A stretch of DNA of 28,641 bases, taken from Clostridiales bacterium (GTDB taxonomy: Bacteria > Bacillota > Clostridia > Christensenellales > CAG-138). This document shows positions 21,989 to 28,563 of the stretch, in pieces (positions within the stretch are counted from its first letter, which is position 1; each line of letters begins with the position of its first letter). The stretch lies in assembly GCA_009783775.1 (NCBI GenBank), contig WRCT01000004.1:1-28641 (forward strand), in the 5' to 3' direction. A program made the translations under genes and the position numbers. A model generated the notes under the pieces. That model saw only the letters and a list, made by a program, of their open reading frames with translations. It did no database searches and was not told the origin of the DNA.

Positions 21989-23005
21989 ATGAAACGCAAG
22001 AAACTTCGCATATTTTTATGGTGCGCGGCCGCCCTTATTTTGGCCGCCTGCGCCTTATATATCTTTCGGCCCGCGCCCGAACCGCTGCCGGAACCGGACA
22101 TACCGCCGCCGCCGACAGCGACACCGGCTCCCACGCTCACGCCCATACCAACGCCGACTCCCACGTCCACACCCATACCAACGCCAACCGCAACTCCGGC
22201 GCCAACGCCCTTTTCCCTCGTCTGGATGACCGACACGCAGGTCCTGGCTCTGCACTACCCCGACGTTTTTGAATCCATGACGCGATGGGCGGCGGACACC
22301 AGGGAAACCTATAATACCCTGGCCGTGCTGCACACGGGCGACATTGTGGACAACCCCACCGGCAAGACGCAATGGGAGCGCGCGGCCCGCGCGGTTTCCC
22401 TGCTGGGGGACCTGTCCTTCTACTGTGTCACAGGCAATCACGATGTGCGGGGCAATGCCTCGGCCTACAAATGGTATAGGCACTTTGATCTCTGCGACGC
22501 GCGCGACCCTGAACTGCGCTTTCGTGAGGGGCGGTGCTGGGCGCAGCCCTTTTCGGCGGGCGGCACGGACTTTCTGCTGCTCGGTATCGGCTGGCGGGAA
22601 AAACGCGCGAGCTTCGTGTGGGCAAGCGAAATCATGTCGGCCCACCCCGACCGGTCTGTGATTCTGCTGGTGCACCACTTTTTGTCGGACAACGGCGAGC
22701 TGTCCGTTGACGGCAAGCTGGTGGTGGAGAGATTGGCAGAGAACTTTCCGCAGATCCGGCTCATACTCAGCGGCCATATGAGAGGGGCGGCGCGCAGGGA
22801 ATTGACCCATGGGGACGGGTCCGTAACGCACGCCATGCTGCATAACTTCCAGGAAGAGAACAAACAAAAGTGCGCCTTGGGTTACCTGCGCCTGCTCACC
22901 TTCGACCCCGTGACCCGGGAAATCTCCGTCACGACCTATTCGCCCTGGCTGGACCAATATCTTCTCGACGAGGAACACACGTTCATAATTCCAAACGCGT
23001 TTTAA
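21989..23005 (+). CDS. Lipoprotein metallophosphoesterase, paralogue 3
   Basis: This 338-residue protein has a signal MKRKKLRIFLWCAAALI with lipobox LAAC (C21) and a spacer of TP-rich repeats (about 28-73, with an internal duplication around PIPTPT), then a phosphoesterase domain with SLVWMTDTQVL, HTGDIVDN, TGNHDVRG, LVHHFLS and SGHMRG. All metal motifs are present, with DTQ in the first, as in the other two copies. It starts 50 bases after paralogue 2 with its own TTGACA-17 promoter and no Shine-Dalgarno. The three genes probably arose by tandem duplication and have diverged mainly in the signal and spacer. Confidence 0.88.
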   Translation: MKRKKLRIFLWCAAALILAACALYIFRPAPEPLPEPDIPPPPTATPAPTLTPIPTPTPTSTPIPTPTATPAPTPFSLVWMTDTQVLALHYPDVFESMTRWAADTRETYNTLAVLHTGDIVDNPTGKTQWERAARAVSLLGDLSFYCVTGNHDVRGNASAYKWYRHFDLCDARDPELRFREGRCWAQPFSAGGTDFLLLGIGWREKRASFVWASEIMSAHPDRSVILLVHHFLSDNGELSVDGKLVVERLAENFPQIRLILSGHMRGAARRELTHGDGSVTHAMLHNFQEENKQKCALGYLRLLTFDPVTREISVTTYSPWLDQYLLDEEHTFIIPNAF

Positions 23006-23027
23006 CCGGGGATTTGTATTTGTACTA

Positions 23028-23077
23028 CGGTGACTATGAAGCGGTAGCAGGGCTCCTTTTGAAAGGAGCTGTCACCG
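23028..23077. repeat. Compound hairpin after phosphoesterase 3
   Basis: The outer stem CGGTGAC (23028-23034) pairs with GTCACCG (23071-23077). Inside is GCTCCTTT-tg-AAAGGAGC. It resembles a common clostridial intergenic hairpin. Confidence 0.65.
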
Positions 23078-23092
23078 TCCCCCTGTCACGCA

Positions 23093-23117
23093 GCCTCCAA
23101 GAAACAGAGGCTTTTTT
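23093..23117 (+). terminator. Terminator of the phosphoesterase cluster
   Basis: GCCTC-caagaaaca-GAGGC is followed by six T residues. Confidence 0.75.
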
Positions 23118-23133
23118 CTTAACCAAATCTTAA
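23117..23133 (+). promoter_or_regulatory. Possible response-regulator binding site
   Basis: TCTTAA (23117-23122) repeats at 23128-23133, an 11-bp period typical of OmpR/PhoB-family direct-repeat sites. It lies 12 bases upstream of the -35 of the regulator's own promoter, which suggests autoregulation. Confidence 0.5.
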
Positions 23134-23145
23134 TCATTTTCCCCC

Positions 23146-23174
23146 TTGGTTTTTAACAATCCAACTGTCATAAT
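23146..23174 (+). promoter_or_regulatory. Promoter of the two-component operon
   Basis: TTGGTT (23146-23151), 17 bases, CATAAT (23169-23174), then only 6 bases to the regulator ATG at 23181. The mRNA may be leaderless. Confidence 0.6.
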
Positions 23175-23180
23175 AAGAGT

Positions 23181-23870
23181 ATGTTCAATATATTGATCTG
23201 CGATGACGAAAAGGATATTGTCTCCGCGCTGTGCATTTATCTCACACGCGACGACTACCGTCTGCACACAGCGGGCACGGGCGCCGAGGCGCTGGCAGTT
23301 CTGGCACGCGAGCCCATTGACCTTGTGCTGCTGGACATCATGATGCCCGTGATGGATGGGCTGACCGCCCTGGCCCGCCTGCGCCAAACCTGCAACTGCC
23401 CTGTGATCCTGCTCACCGCCAAGAGCGAGGATGTGGACATCATCGGCGGCCTGAACGCTGGCGCGGACGATTACATCACCAAGCCCTTTCGGCCGATGGA
23501 ACTGCTGGCGCGGGTGCGCTCCCAACTGCGCCGCTACCGTGAACTGGGCGCGAATTCGATCGACGATACCGTCCTGCGCGCGGGCGGCATCGCGCTGGAC
23601 GACAGGGCCAAAGAGGTCAGACTGGACGGGGAGCCCATCGCGCTCACGCCTACGGAGTATGATATTCTGCATTTGCTGCTGCAAAGTCCGGGCCAAGTTT
23701 TCTCGGCGGATGAGATCTACCGCAAGGTATGGAACGAAGCGCCCCTGGGCGCGGAGCGCACGGTGGCGGTGCATATCCGGCACCTGCGCGAGAAACTGGA
23801 GATCAACCCCGCCGAGCCGCGCTGGCTGCGCGTTGTCTGGGGAAAGGGGTACACAATTCGTAATTCGTAA
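23181..23870 (+). CDS. OmpR/PhoB-family response regulator
   Basis: This 229-residue protein has a receiver domain (1-115) with the acidic pair D8-D9, phospho-acceptor D52 in LVLLDIMMPVMDG, T79 and K101 (ITKPFRP), followed by a winged-helix DNA-binding domain (about 130-226; LTPTEYDILHLLLQ, VHIRHLREKLE, WGKGYTI). It pairs with the histidine kinase downstream. The last residues (RNS) and the stop are read from a 7-bp repeat ATTCGTA (23856-23876) rather than from conserved sequence, since such proteins usually end at GYxx. No Shine-Dalgarno precedes the ATG. The target regulon is not evident. Confidence 0.95.
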   Translation: MFNILICDDEKDIVSALCIYLTRDDYRLHTAGTGAEALAVLAREPIDLVLLDIMMPVMDGLTALARLRQTCNCPVILLTAKSEDVDIIGGLNAGADDYITKPFRPMELLARVRSQLRRYRELGANSIDDTVLRAGGIALDDRAKEVRLDGEPIALTPTEYDILHLLLQSPGQVFSADEIYRKVWNEAPLGAERTVAVHIRHLREKLEINPAEPRWLRVVWGKGYTIRNS

Positions 23871-23876
23871 TGCGTA
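23856..23876. repeat. Heptamer run overlapping the regulator stop codon
   Basis: ATTCGTA ATTCGTA ATGCGTA, three 7-mers, cover the last codons and stop of the response regulator and end 3 bases before the kinase ribosome binding site. No complementary partner arm is present here. Confidence 0.8.
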
Positions 23877-23893
23877 ATCAAAGGAGAATTATT

Positions 23894-25486
23894 ATGAAAT
23901 CAATGTTGGATAAATTTTGGGCGAAAGCCTTAACACAGGTATTCTTTGTGCTGACCGCCACTACGTCCGCGCTCTGTCTGCTGGCGACAGCCATTATCGC
24001 CAACGCGGGCGCCTATAACAATTCCGGTTATATGCAGAACATCTTTTCTGACGACTATTATGTGTTCTTCGGCACCCACTGGGGGATTTGGAGCTACGCA
24101 AATCGTATTCTCCTGCCCATCCTGGGTGTCTGTATGCTGGGGCTGACTGTCACGCTCTTTGTCTTTGCCCTGCGTGGCGCGGGTCATAAGGCGGGGCGGG
24201 AGGGGATTACCCGACCCTTCTTCGCCAAATGGCCTTTGGATCTACTGCTTGCGCTGACCATCTTGCTGGGCATTGCCGTCTTTGCCCTGCCTGTTAACGC
24301 CTATCGGATACTGACGGAAGAAGGCGTGATCGTGGTAGCGCTCTGCGCCCTGGCGGTCGCGGCCTGGCTGTTTTTGGGCTATTGGATCTGCTTTGCGGCC
24401 AACGTCAAGCGCGGCCGCTGGTGGCAGAACACGCTGCTTTATATGGTCGGCAGGCTAATCGTGCGTATGCTGCGTTGGATCTGGCGGGGGCTATGTCTCA
24501 TCCCCCTCTTCTGGCAAGTGGGGCTGGTTTTTGCGGGGCTTTGTGTGGCGGATATCCTCCTGATTGCCTTAACAAACGGCGGTGAAATCGAGGCGGCGTT
24601 GATGTTTTTCTTCCTGCTGCGCTTGGGGTTGTTGGCCTTGGTGATTTGGATCACCCTCTCCCTGCGCCGCCTGCAAAAGGGGGCAAAGGAACTGGCGGAC
24701 GGCAAACTGGGCGCCCCTTTGCAGACGCAATATATGGCCGGTCCGTTCCGCACCTTTGCTGAAAATCTGGGCCGCATACGCGACGGTATGCAAGTCGAGA
24801 TAGAGGAACGTATGCGCAGCGAGCGGTTCAAGACCGAGCTGATCACCAACGTCTCGCATGATATCAAGACACCCTTGACATCTATCGTGAATTATGTGGA
24901 CCTGCTGGGCAAGCTGGAACTCTCTGATCCCAAGGCGAAGGAGTATCTCGCGGTGTTGGAGCGGCAATCCGCGCGGCTCAAAAAGCTCACGGAGGATTTG
25001 GTCGAAGCGTCCAAGGCGGCCACGGGCAACGTGCCCGTCCATCCAACGGATACGGACGTCTGCGCCCTGCTGCAACAGGTCACCTGCGAGTATGAGGAGC
25101 GGCTTTCTGCGGGCGGCTTGACGCTGCTGCTGCAGTTGCCCGACACGCCCGTGTCCGCCAAGGCCGACCCCGCGCTGCTGCACCGCGTGTTTGACAATCT
25201 GCTCTCCAATATCGCGCACTATGCCCTGGCCGGCACCCGTGTCTATGTGAGCGCCGCGCAAAACGAAAACAGCGCGGAGATTTCGTTTCGCAACATCTCC
25301 CGCGAGGCTCTGCCCGCCACCTCCCAGTCGGAGCTGCTGGAACGCTTTGTGCGCGGCGACGCGGCCCGCAACACGCAGGGCAGCGGCTTGGGGCTCTCCA
25401 TTGCCAAGAATCTGATGGAATTGATGAATGGGGAATTAAAACTAACCGTAGACGGAGACTTGTTTAAGGTAACGCTTGTCTTCTAG
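23894..25486 (+). CDS. Sensor histidine kinase
   Basis: From the ATG at 23894 (530 residues, preceded by AAAGGAG) the protein has an N-terminal membrane region with about five or six hydrophobic segments (to about residue 255), a short HAMP-like stretch (LRRLQKGAKELADGKLG), an H-box NVSHDIKTPLTSIVNYVDLL with H322, an N-box DNLLSNIAHYA and G-box GSGLGLSIAKNLMELM. A frame opening at 23870 is longer but lacks a ribosome binding site. Multi-pass sensors of this kind often watch the membrane or cell-wall drugs; the ligand cannot be inferred here. It is encoded in tandem with its probable partner regulator. Confidence 0.94.
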   Translation: MKSMLDKFWAKALTQVFFVLTATTSALCLLATAIIANAGAYNNSGYMQNIFSDDYYVFFGTHWGIWSYANRILLPILGVCMLGLTVTLFVFALRGAGHKAGREGITRPFFAKWPLDLLLALTILLGIAVFALPVNAYRILTEEGVIVVALCALAVAAWLFLGYWICFAANVKRGRWWQNTLLYMVGRLIVRMLRWIWRGLCLIPLFWQVGLVFAGLCVADILLIALTNGGEIEAALMFFFLLRLGLLALVIWITLSLRRLQKGAKELADGKLGAPLQTQYMAGPFRTFAENLGRIRDGMQVEIEERMRSERFKTELITNVSHDIKTPLTSIVNYVDLLGKLELSDPKAKEYLAVLERQSARLKKLTEDLVEASKAATGNVPVHPTDTDVCALLQQVTCEYEERLSAGGLTLLLQLPDTPVSAKADPALLHRVFDNLLSNIAHYALAGTRVYVSAAQNENSAEISFRNISREALPATSQSELLERFVRGDAARNTQGSGLGLSIAKNLMELMNGELKLTVDGDLFKVTLVF

Positions 25487-25491
25487 AAAAC

Positions 25492-25560
25492 TGTCATCCT
25501 GAGCGTAGCGAAGGATCTTACGGACACATTTCAAGATTCTTCGCTGCGCTCAGAATGACA
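25492..25560. repeat. Family A palindromic repeat, copy 4
   Basis: The arms TGTCATCCTGAGCGTAGCGA... and its complement ...CGCTCAGAATGACA sit between the convergent kinase and serine dehydratase genes. The element lies 5 bases after one stop codon and 11 bases before the other. Confidence 0.85.
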
Positions 25561-25571
25561 ATGAAGTATTT

Positions 25572-26465
25572 TTAGTGAGATCCGGTAATCCGTTTCAAGC
25601 GCGCGGCGACCGCCTTACCGGTCGGCGTGGTGGCCAGGCCGCCCTTGGCGGTCTCGCGGTACTCCTTGCGGATATCCTTGCCCACCTTGTACATACAGGT
25701 CACGACCTCGTCAAAGGGAATCAGGCTTGTGATACCGGCCAGCGCCATGTCCGCGCAGATCATGGCGTTTGCCGCGCCCAAAGCGTTGCGCTTGATACAG
25801 GGGCACTCGACCAGCCCCGCCACGGGATCGCAGATTAAGCCCAGCACATTTTTGATCGTCATGCCCGCCGCGTCCAGCGCCTGCACGGGCGAACCGCCGG
25901 AGATCTCCACCAGCGCCGCTGCGGCCATCGCCGCCGCCACACCCGTCTCGGCCTGGCAGCCGCCGCCCGCGCCGGAGATCGTCGCGTTGTTCGCAAACAG
26001 CATACCCACCGCGCCCGCCGTAAACAGGCCCTGCACCAACTGCGCGTCGGTCCAGCCCTTGTCGCGCCCGCACTCGATCAGCACGCCGGGCAGAATGCCC
26101 GAGGCGCCGGCCGTCGGCGCGGCGACAATGCGCCCCATCGCGGCGTTCACCTCCACGACCGCCATCGCGGACGCGGCGGCACGGCAGGTGTTCGGGCCGG
26201 AGAAAGATTTCTTATTGCCGTATTGAAACAGCCGCATGGCCTCGCCGCCGGACAAGCCGCTCACCGATTCGACCTTCTCGGTCAGCCCCTTGCGCACCGA
26301 ACTGTGCATGACGTCGAGGGCCTGATACATCTCGGCCAGCACCTGCTCCGTCTCGATCTCGCGCAGGTCGGCCTCGCGGCGTATCATCACCTCGGCAATG
26401 GTCAAGCCCTCCTCCGCGCAGTAGGCGGCGAGGGTGGCGCCGCTGTTGAAAATCTTGCTATCCAT
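25572..26465 (-). CDS. sdaAA: L-serine dehydratase, iron-sulfur dependent, alpha subunit
   Basis: With the beta subunit this enzyme deaminates L-serine to pyruvate and ammonia using a 4Fe-4S cluster. The protein from the ATG at 26465 has 297 residues, a usual length. Motifs are APTAGASGILPGVL, GAGGGCQAETGVAAAMAAAA, and LICDPVAGLVECPCIKRNAL, which contain the cysteines expected to hold the cluster. An upstream in-frame start (26558) would lie inside the beta gene; the chosen ATG is preceded by AGGAG and begins with the family-like MDSKIFNSG. It lies 7 bases after the beta stop, so the two are co-translated in the order beta, alpha. Confidence 0.96.
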   Translation of the reverse strand: MDSKIFNSGATLAAYCAEEGLTIAEVMIRREADLREIETEQVLAEMYQALDVMHSSVRKGLTEKVESVSGLSGGEAMRLFQYGNKKSFSGPNTCRAAASAMAVVEVNAAMGRIVAAPTAGASGILPGVLIECGRDKGWTDAQLVQGLFTAGAVGMLFANNATISGAGGGCQAETGVAAAMAAAALVEISGGSPVQALDAAGMTIKNVLGLICDPVAGLVECPCIKRNALGAANAMICADMALAGITSLIPFDEVVTCMYKVGKDIRKEYRETAKGGLATTPTGKAVAARLKRITGSH

Positions 26466-26472
26466 GGTTCTC

Positions 26473-27135
26473 CTATACCGCGTATAATTGCTGTATGCTC
26501 GGGCAAAGCAACAGCAGCGTGCTCTGCATTTCGGGCGTGACGGGCGTGTCCGTCTCAATGCAGATAAAGGCGTCCTCGCCCTTGCCGTGGCGGAACGCGC
26601 GCATAAAGGCGATGTTCACGCTGCACTGCGCCAGCACGCGGCTCACGTCCGCGATCACGCCTGGTTTGTCCCGATAACGAATGATGATGGTGGGATAGTC
26701 GCCGGAAATCTCGACCGCCAGGCCGTTGATCTCAATAATCCTGATCCGCCCGCCGCCGATGGACTGGCCCACGACCTCGGTGCTCTCTCCGTCCTCGGCG
26801 ATCGCGTAAATGCGGGCCGTGTTCGGGTGCGCCACGCCCTCGTCCGAATAGGCGAACAGCACCAGCAGCCCCTGCTCCTTGGCCAGCTCATGCGCGTGCT
26901 TGATCCGCGAATCGTCGGGCAGCAGGCCCAGCAGGCCCGCGATCAGCGCCTTGTCCGTGCCGTGGCCCTTTCCGGTCTCGGCAAAGGAACCGTAGAGCGT
27001 GATATGCGCCTCGGTGATGGGTTTGCCCACCATATGCTTGACCACGTGCGCGAGCCGGACCGCGCCCGCCGTGTGCGAGCTGGACGGCCCCGTCATGCAC
27101 GGGCCGATGATGTCGAATACAGAATACTGTTCCAT
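26473..27135 (-). CDS. sdaAB: L-serine dehydratase, iron-sulfur dependent, beta subunit
   Basis: This 220-residue subunit pairs with SdaAA. The N-terminal SVFDIIGPCMTGPSSSHTAG is the family signature. Residues about 145-217 form an ACT domain (IIRYRDKPGVIADVSRVLAQ), the usual regulatory module of this subunit. CCGGAGGAAC precedes the ATG at 27135. The leader contains a heptamer-armed repeat with a GC palindrome, ending just upstream of the ribosome binding site. Confidence 0.96.
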   Translation of the reverse strand: MEQYSVFDIIGPCMTGPSSSHTAGAVRLAHVVKHMVGKPITEAHITLYGSFAETGKGHGTDKALIAGLLGLLPDDSRIKHAHELAKEQGLLVLFAYSDEGVAHPNTARIYAIAEDGESTEVVGQSIGGGRIRIIEINGLAVEISGDYPTIIIRYRDKPGVIADVSRVLAQCSVNIAFMRAFRHGKGEDAFICIETDTPVTPEMQSTLLLLCPSIQQLYAV

Positions 27136-27146
27136 GTTCCTCCGGA

Positions 27147-27260
27147 TAGATTCCAGACTCCAGATTCCAGATTCCAGACCGTAGGGGAGGGGTCAGCCCT
27201 CCCGCAACCAAACCCCGCGTGAGCGTTCTGGAGTCTGAAATCTGGCATCTGGAATCTGGC
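27147..27260. repeat. Heptamer-armed composite repeat in the sdaAB leader
   Basis: The left arm (27147-27179) is ATTCCAG/ACTCCAG 7-mers; the right arm (27227-27260) is TCTGGAG/TCTGGAA and degenerate units, its complement. The core holds GGGGAGGGGtcaGCCCTCCC (27182-27202) and CCCCGCGTGAGCG (27213-27225). Confidence 0.85.
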
Positions 27261-27303
27261 AAATTTTCTTCAAAAAATTGCCGCACACCCGTCCCTCGAC
27301 TAT

Positions 27304-27467
27304 GGGTGCCTCTGGAACTCCTTGGCGCACATCTTTACCATGCCTTTGCCCGCATTTCTTTGGCAAAAAGCCTCGGAATAGGACTGCGGCTATTCCTGCG
27401 TTTTTTGCCTTTGAACTGCGAACAAATTCACGGCAAATCTGCACACCAATGGTTTCCAGAGACACCC
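27304..27467. repeat. 164-bp palindromic element (family F), copy 2
   Basis: It has the same length and core as 8467-8630 (GGAATAG-gactgcgg-CTATTCC, GGCAAAAAGCC / GCGTTTTTTGCC). The terminal arms are GGGTGCCTCTGGAA and the complement of GGGTGTCTCTGGAA: different from copy 1, but matched to each other. It starts directly at the predicted 3' end of the SRP RNA. Confidence 0.85.
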
Positions 27468-27469
27468 TT

Positions 27470-27716
27470 TGCCTCCAAGCGGTAATCGCGCCGGTGGCTC
27501 CGTTCAGGTTTCCCTGCGGCACACGCGGCGATCCACTCAATGCTGCTTCCGTCAGGACCTGACATGGTTTAATGGTGTCGCGTTGCACAGGACCCGAACT
27601 TCAACGCTCCGCGCGCGAGCCAAGCCTCACAGACAAACGCCTCAGGACGGGAATTCAGCCTCGCTGCAGCGGATTGCGAGTACAGGGCACCGCTATCTCC
27701 CCGCCTAGTACGGCAG
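27470..27716 (-). ncRNA. ffs: Signal recognition particle RNA, long Bacillus type
   Basis: On the minus strand, the 5' part GCCGTACTAGGCGGGGAG and AGCGGTGCCCTGTACTCGCA match the Alu domain of Bacillus scRNA, and CCATGTCAGGTCCTGACGGA then AGCAGCA is the conserved domain IV tetraloop helix bound by Ffh. GTGCCGCAGGGAAACCTG follows as in Bacillus. Length is about 247 nt. The 5' end is set by the -10 at 27726-27721; the 3' end is approximate, from pairing of TGCC near the 5' end with GGCA near 27471. It is needed for co-translational targeting of membrane and exported proteins. Confidence 0.93.
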
Positions 27717-27720
27717 GATT

Positions 27721-27749
27721 AGTATAACACGTCAATGTACAATGTACAA
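27721..27749 (-). promoter_or_regulatory. Promoter of the SRP RNA gene, -35 inside a heptamer run
   Basis: Minus-strand TTGTAC (27749-27744), 17 bases, TATACT (27726-27721). The -35 hexamer is part of the TGTACAA/TTGTACA 7-mer array. Confidence 0.6.
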
Positions 27750-27821
27750 TGTACAAATTACAATTGAGGAAAAAACGCCCGCGGGCGTTTTCACCTTAAC
27801 TGTTCACTATTCATTGTGTAC
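27732..27821. repeat. Heptamer array and terminator between SRP RNA and the RHH gene
   Basis: The left arm (about 27734-27757) is ATGTACA 7-mers; the right side (27795-27821) is degenerate (ACTGTTCACTATTCATTGTG). The core is the terminator at 27772-27791. Confidence 0.7.
27772..27791 (-). terminator. Terminator of the ribbon-helix-helix gene
   Basis: Perfect palindrome AAAACGCCCG-CGGGCGTTTT, followed on the minus strand by further T residues (TTTTTTCC). Confidence 0.75.
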
Positions 27822-27860
27822 GGCCTATCGCCCATTGCCCTGCCCGCTGCACGCGGGTAA

Positions 27861-28040
27861 TTATTTCTCTTGCTGATTGGCAGGAATCTTACCCTGTTCG
27901 CTTTCGAATTCTTTGACCCGCTGTTTCATGTACTGTTCAATCTCTTTGTTCGCCGAGCGTCCCTCATACTCCGCGATATAGCGAAATTTGCGAAACAGCT
28001 CCCGATTTACCCGAAGTGTATATCTCACCAATAAATCCAT
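27861..28040 (-). CDS. Arc/MetJ-type ribbon-helix-helix DNA-binding protein
   Basis: This 59-residue protein begins MDLLVRYTLRVNRELFRKFR: a short beta strand (VRYTLRV) followed by two helices (RELFRKFRYIAEYEG and SANKEIEQYMKQRVKEFESE). The order and the RSANKEIEQYM segment fit Arc-like ribbon-helix-helix repressors, which bind operators as dimers. A longer start at 28088 is less likely; AAGGATGGTGAT precedes the ATG at 28040. It is divergent from the SLOG-like gene, with a perfect dyad in between (28081-28117) as a likely operator. Confidence 0.85.
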   Translation of the reverse strand: MDLLVRYTLRVNRELFRKFRYIAEYEGRSANKEIEQYMKQRVKEFESEQGKIPANQQEK

Positions 28041-28080
28041 ATTTATCACCATCCTTGAGGTATCAATATGGCTTAACTTT

Positions 28081-28117
28081 AATACCATTATTGCACCATT
28101 ACAAAAATGATGGTATT
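28081..28117. promoter_or_regulatory. Operator-like dyad between divergent genes
   Basis: AATACCAT (28081-28088) and ATGGTATT (28110-28117) are perfect 8-bp inverted repeats. The right half overlaps the -10 of the plus-strand promoter, so a bound repressor would block it. Confidence 0.5.
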
Positions 28118-28119
28118 AT
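28091..28119 (+). promoter_or_regulatory. Promoter of the SLOG-like gene
   Basis: TTGCAC (28091-28096), 17 bases, TATTAT (28114-28119), 34 bases before the ATG at 28154. Confidence 0.65.
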
Positions 28120-28153
28120 GGTGGATAATTGATGGAAAGTTTTGGGGCGAATT

Positions 28154-28486
28154 ATGCGAGTAGCGATTATCAGCGTTGGCGAGTTGGCAATAACGGCGGA
28201 GCAGTTGATACTGCATTTGCCCCCAAATACTACGGAGATGATTTTAGGCGGAGAGGGCGAAACAGAAATCCGCGCCCGTGCGTATGCGCGTGAAAACCAT
28301 ATTGAGTTGACAGAACTTTTCCTGGAGGTTGAATTTGGCAGATATGCGTCGGTGATACGACACATCAAAATGATGGACGCCTGTGATTGCCTGCTTCTGT
28401 TTTGGGACGGGAAGAGCTTGCAGGCTAACTTTCTTGCTGAGCGTTGCAAAGGTAAAAGAGTTCCATATAAGATGATAAAACTATAA
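28154..28486 (+). CDS. SLOG/DUF2493-like protein with degenerate nucleotide-binding motifs
   Basis: This 110-residue Rossmann-like protein starts MRVAIISVGELAITAEQLIL and ends RCKGKRVPYKMIKL. The overall plan follows small DUF2493 (YspA-like) members of the SLOG superfamily: LILHLPPNTTEMILGG, ARAYARENHIELTELFLEVE and DCLLLFWDGKS are recognisable. But the usual GSR after strand 1 reads ISVGE, and the SGGAxGID-like loop reads GGEGETEI, so nucleotide-ligand binding may be lost or altered. An alternative TTG start at 28142 would add four residues. It is divergently transcribed from the RHH gene, and base composition is lower in GC than the rest of the window. Confidence 0.7.
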   Translation: MRVAIISVGELAITAEQLILHLPPNTTEMILGGEGETEIRARAYARENHIELTELFLEVEFGRYASVIRHIKMMDACDCLLLFWDGKSLQANFLAERCKGKRVPYKMIKL

Positions 28487-28520
28487 GGGCTATGGTCTGG
28501 AATCCGGAATATAATATCTT

Positions 28521-28535
28521 CCCCGCGTGAGCGGT
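28521..28535. repeat. CCCCGCGTGAGCGGT motif (family E)
   Basis: This short motif is also at 696-710 and 27213-27225, and reversed at 14809-14823 and 18165-18179, always beside TCTGGAA-, AGATTCC- or GTGGACA-type 7-mers. Confidence 0.75.
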
Positions 28536-28563
28536 TTTCGCGTCCATCGCGTCATTGGAACCC

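Noticed and set aside
25627..26226. 199-codon plus-strand frame opposite sdaAA
   Set aside because: Antisense shadow of a highly conserved dehydratase subunit.
27480..27720. Region first considered as a tmRNA or RNase P RNA
   Set aside because: The domain IV motif CATGTCAGGTCCTGACGGA and the Alu-domain text identify SRP RNA.
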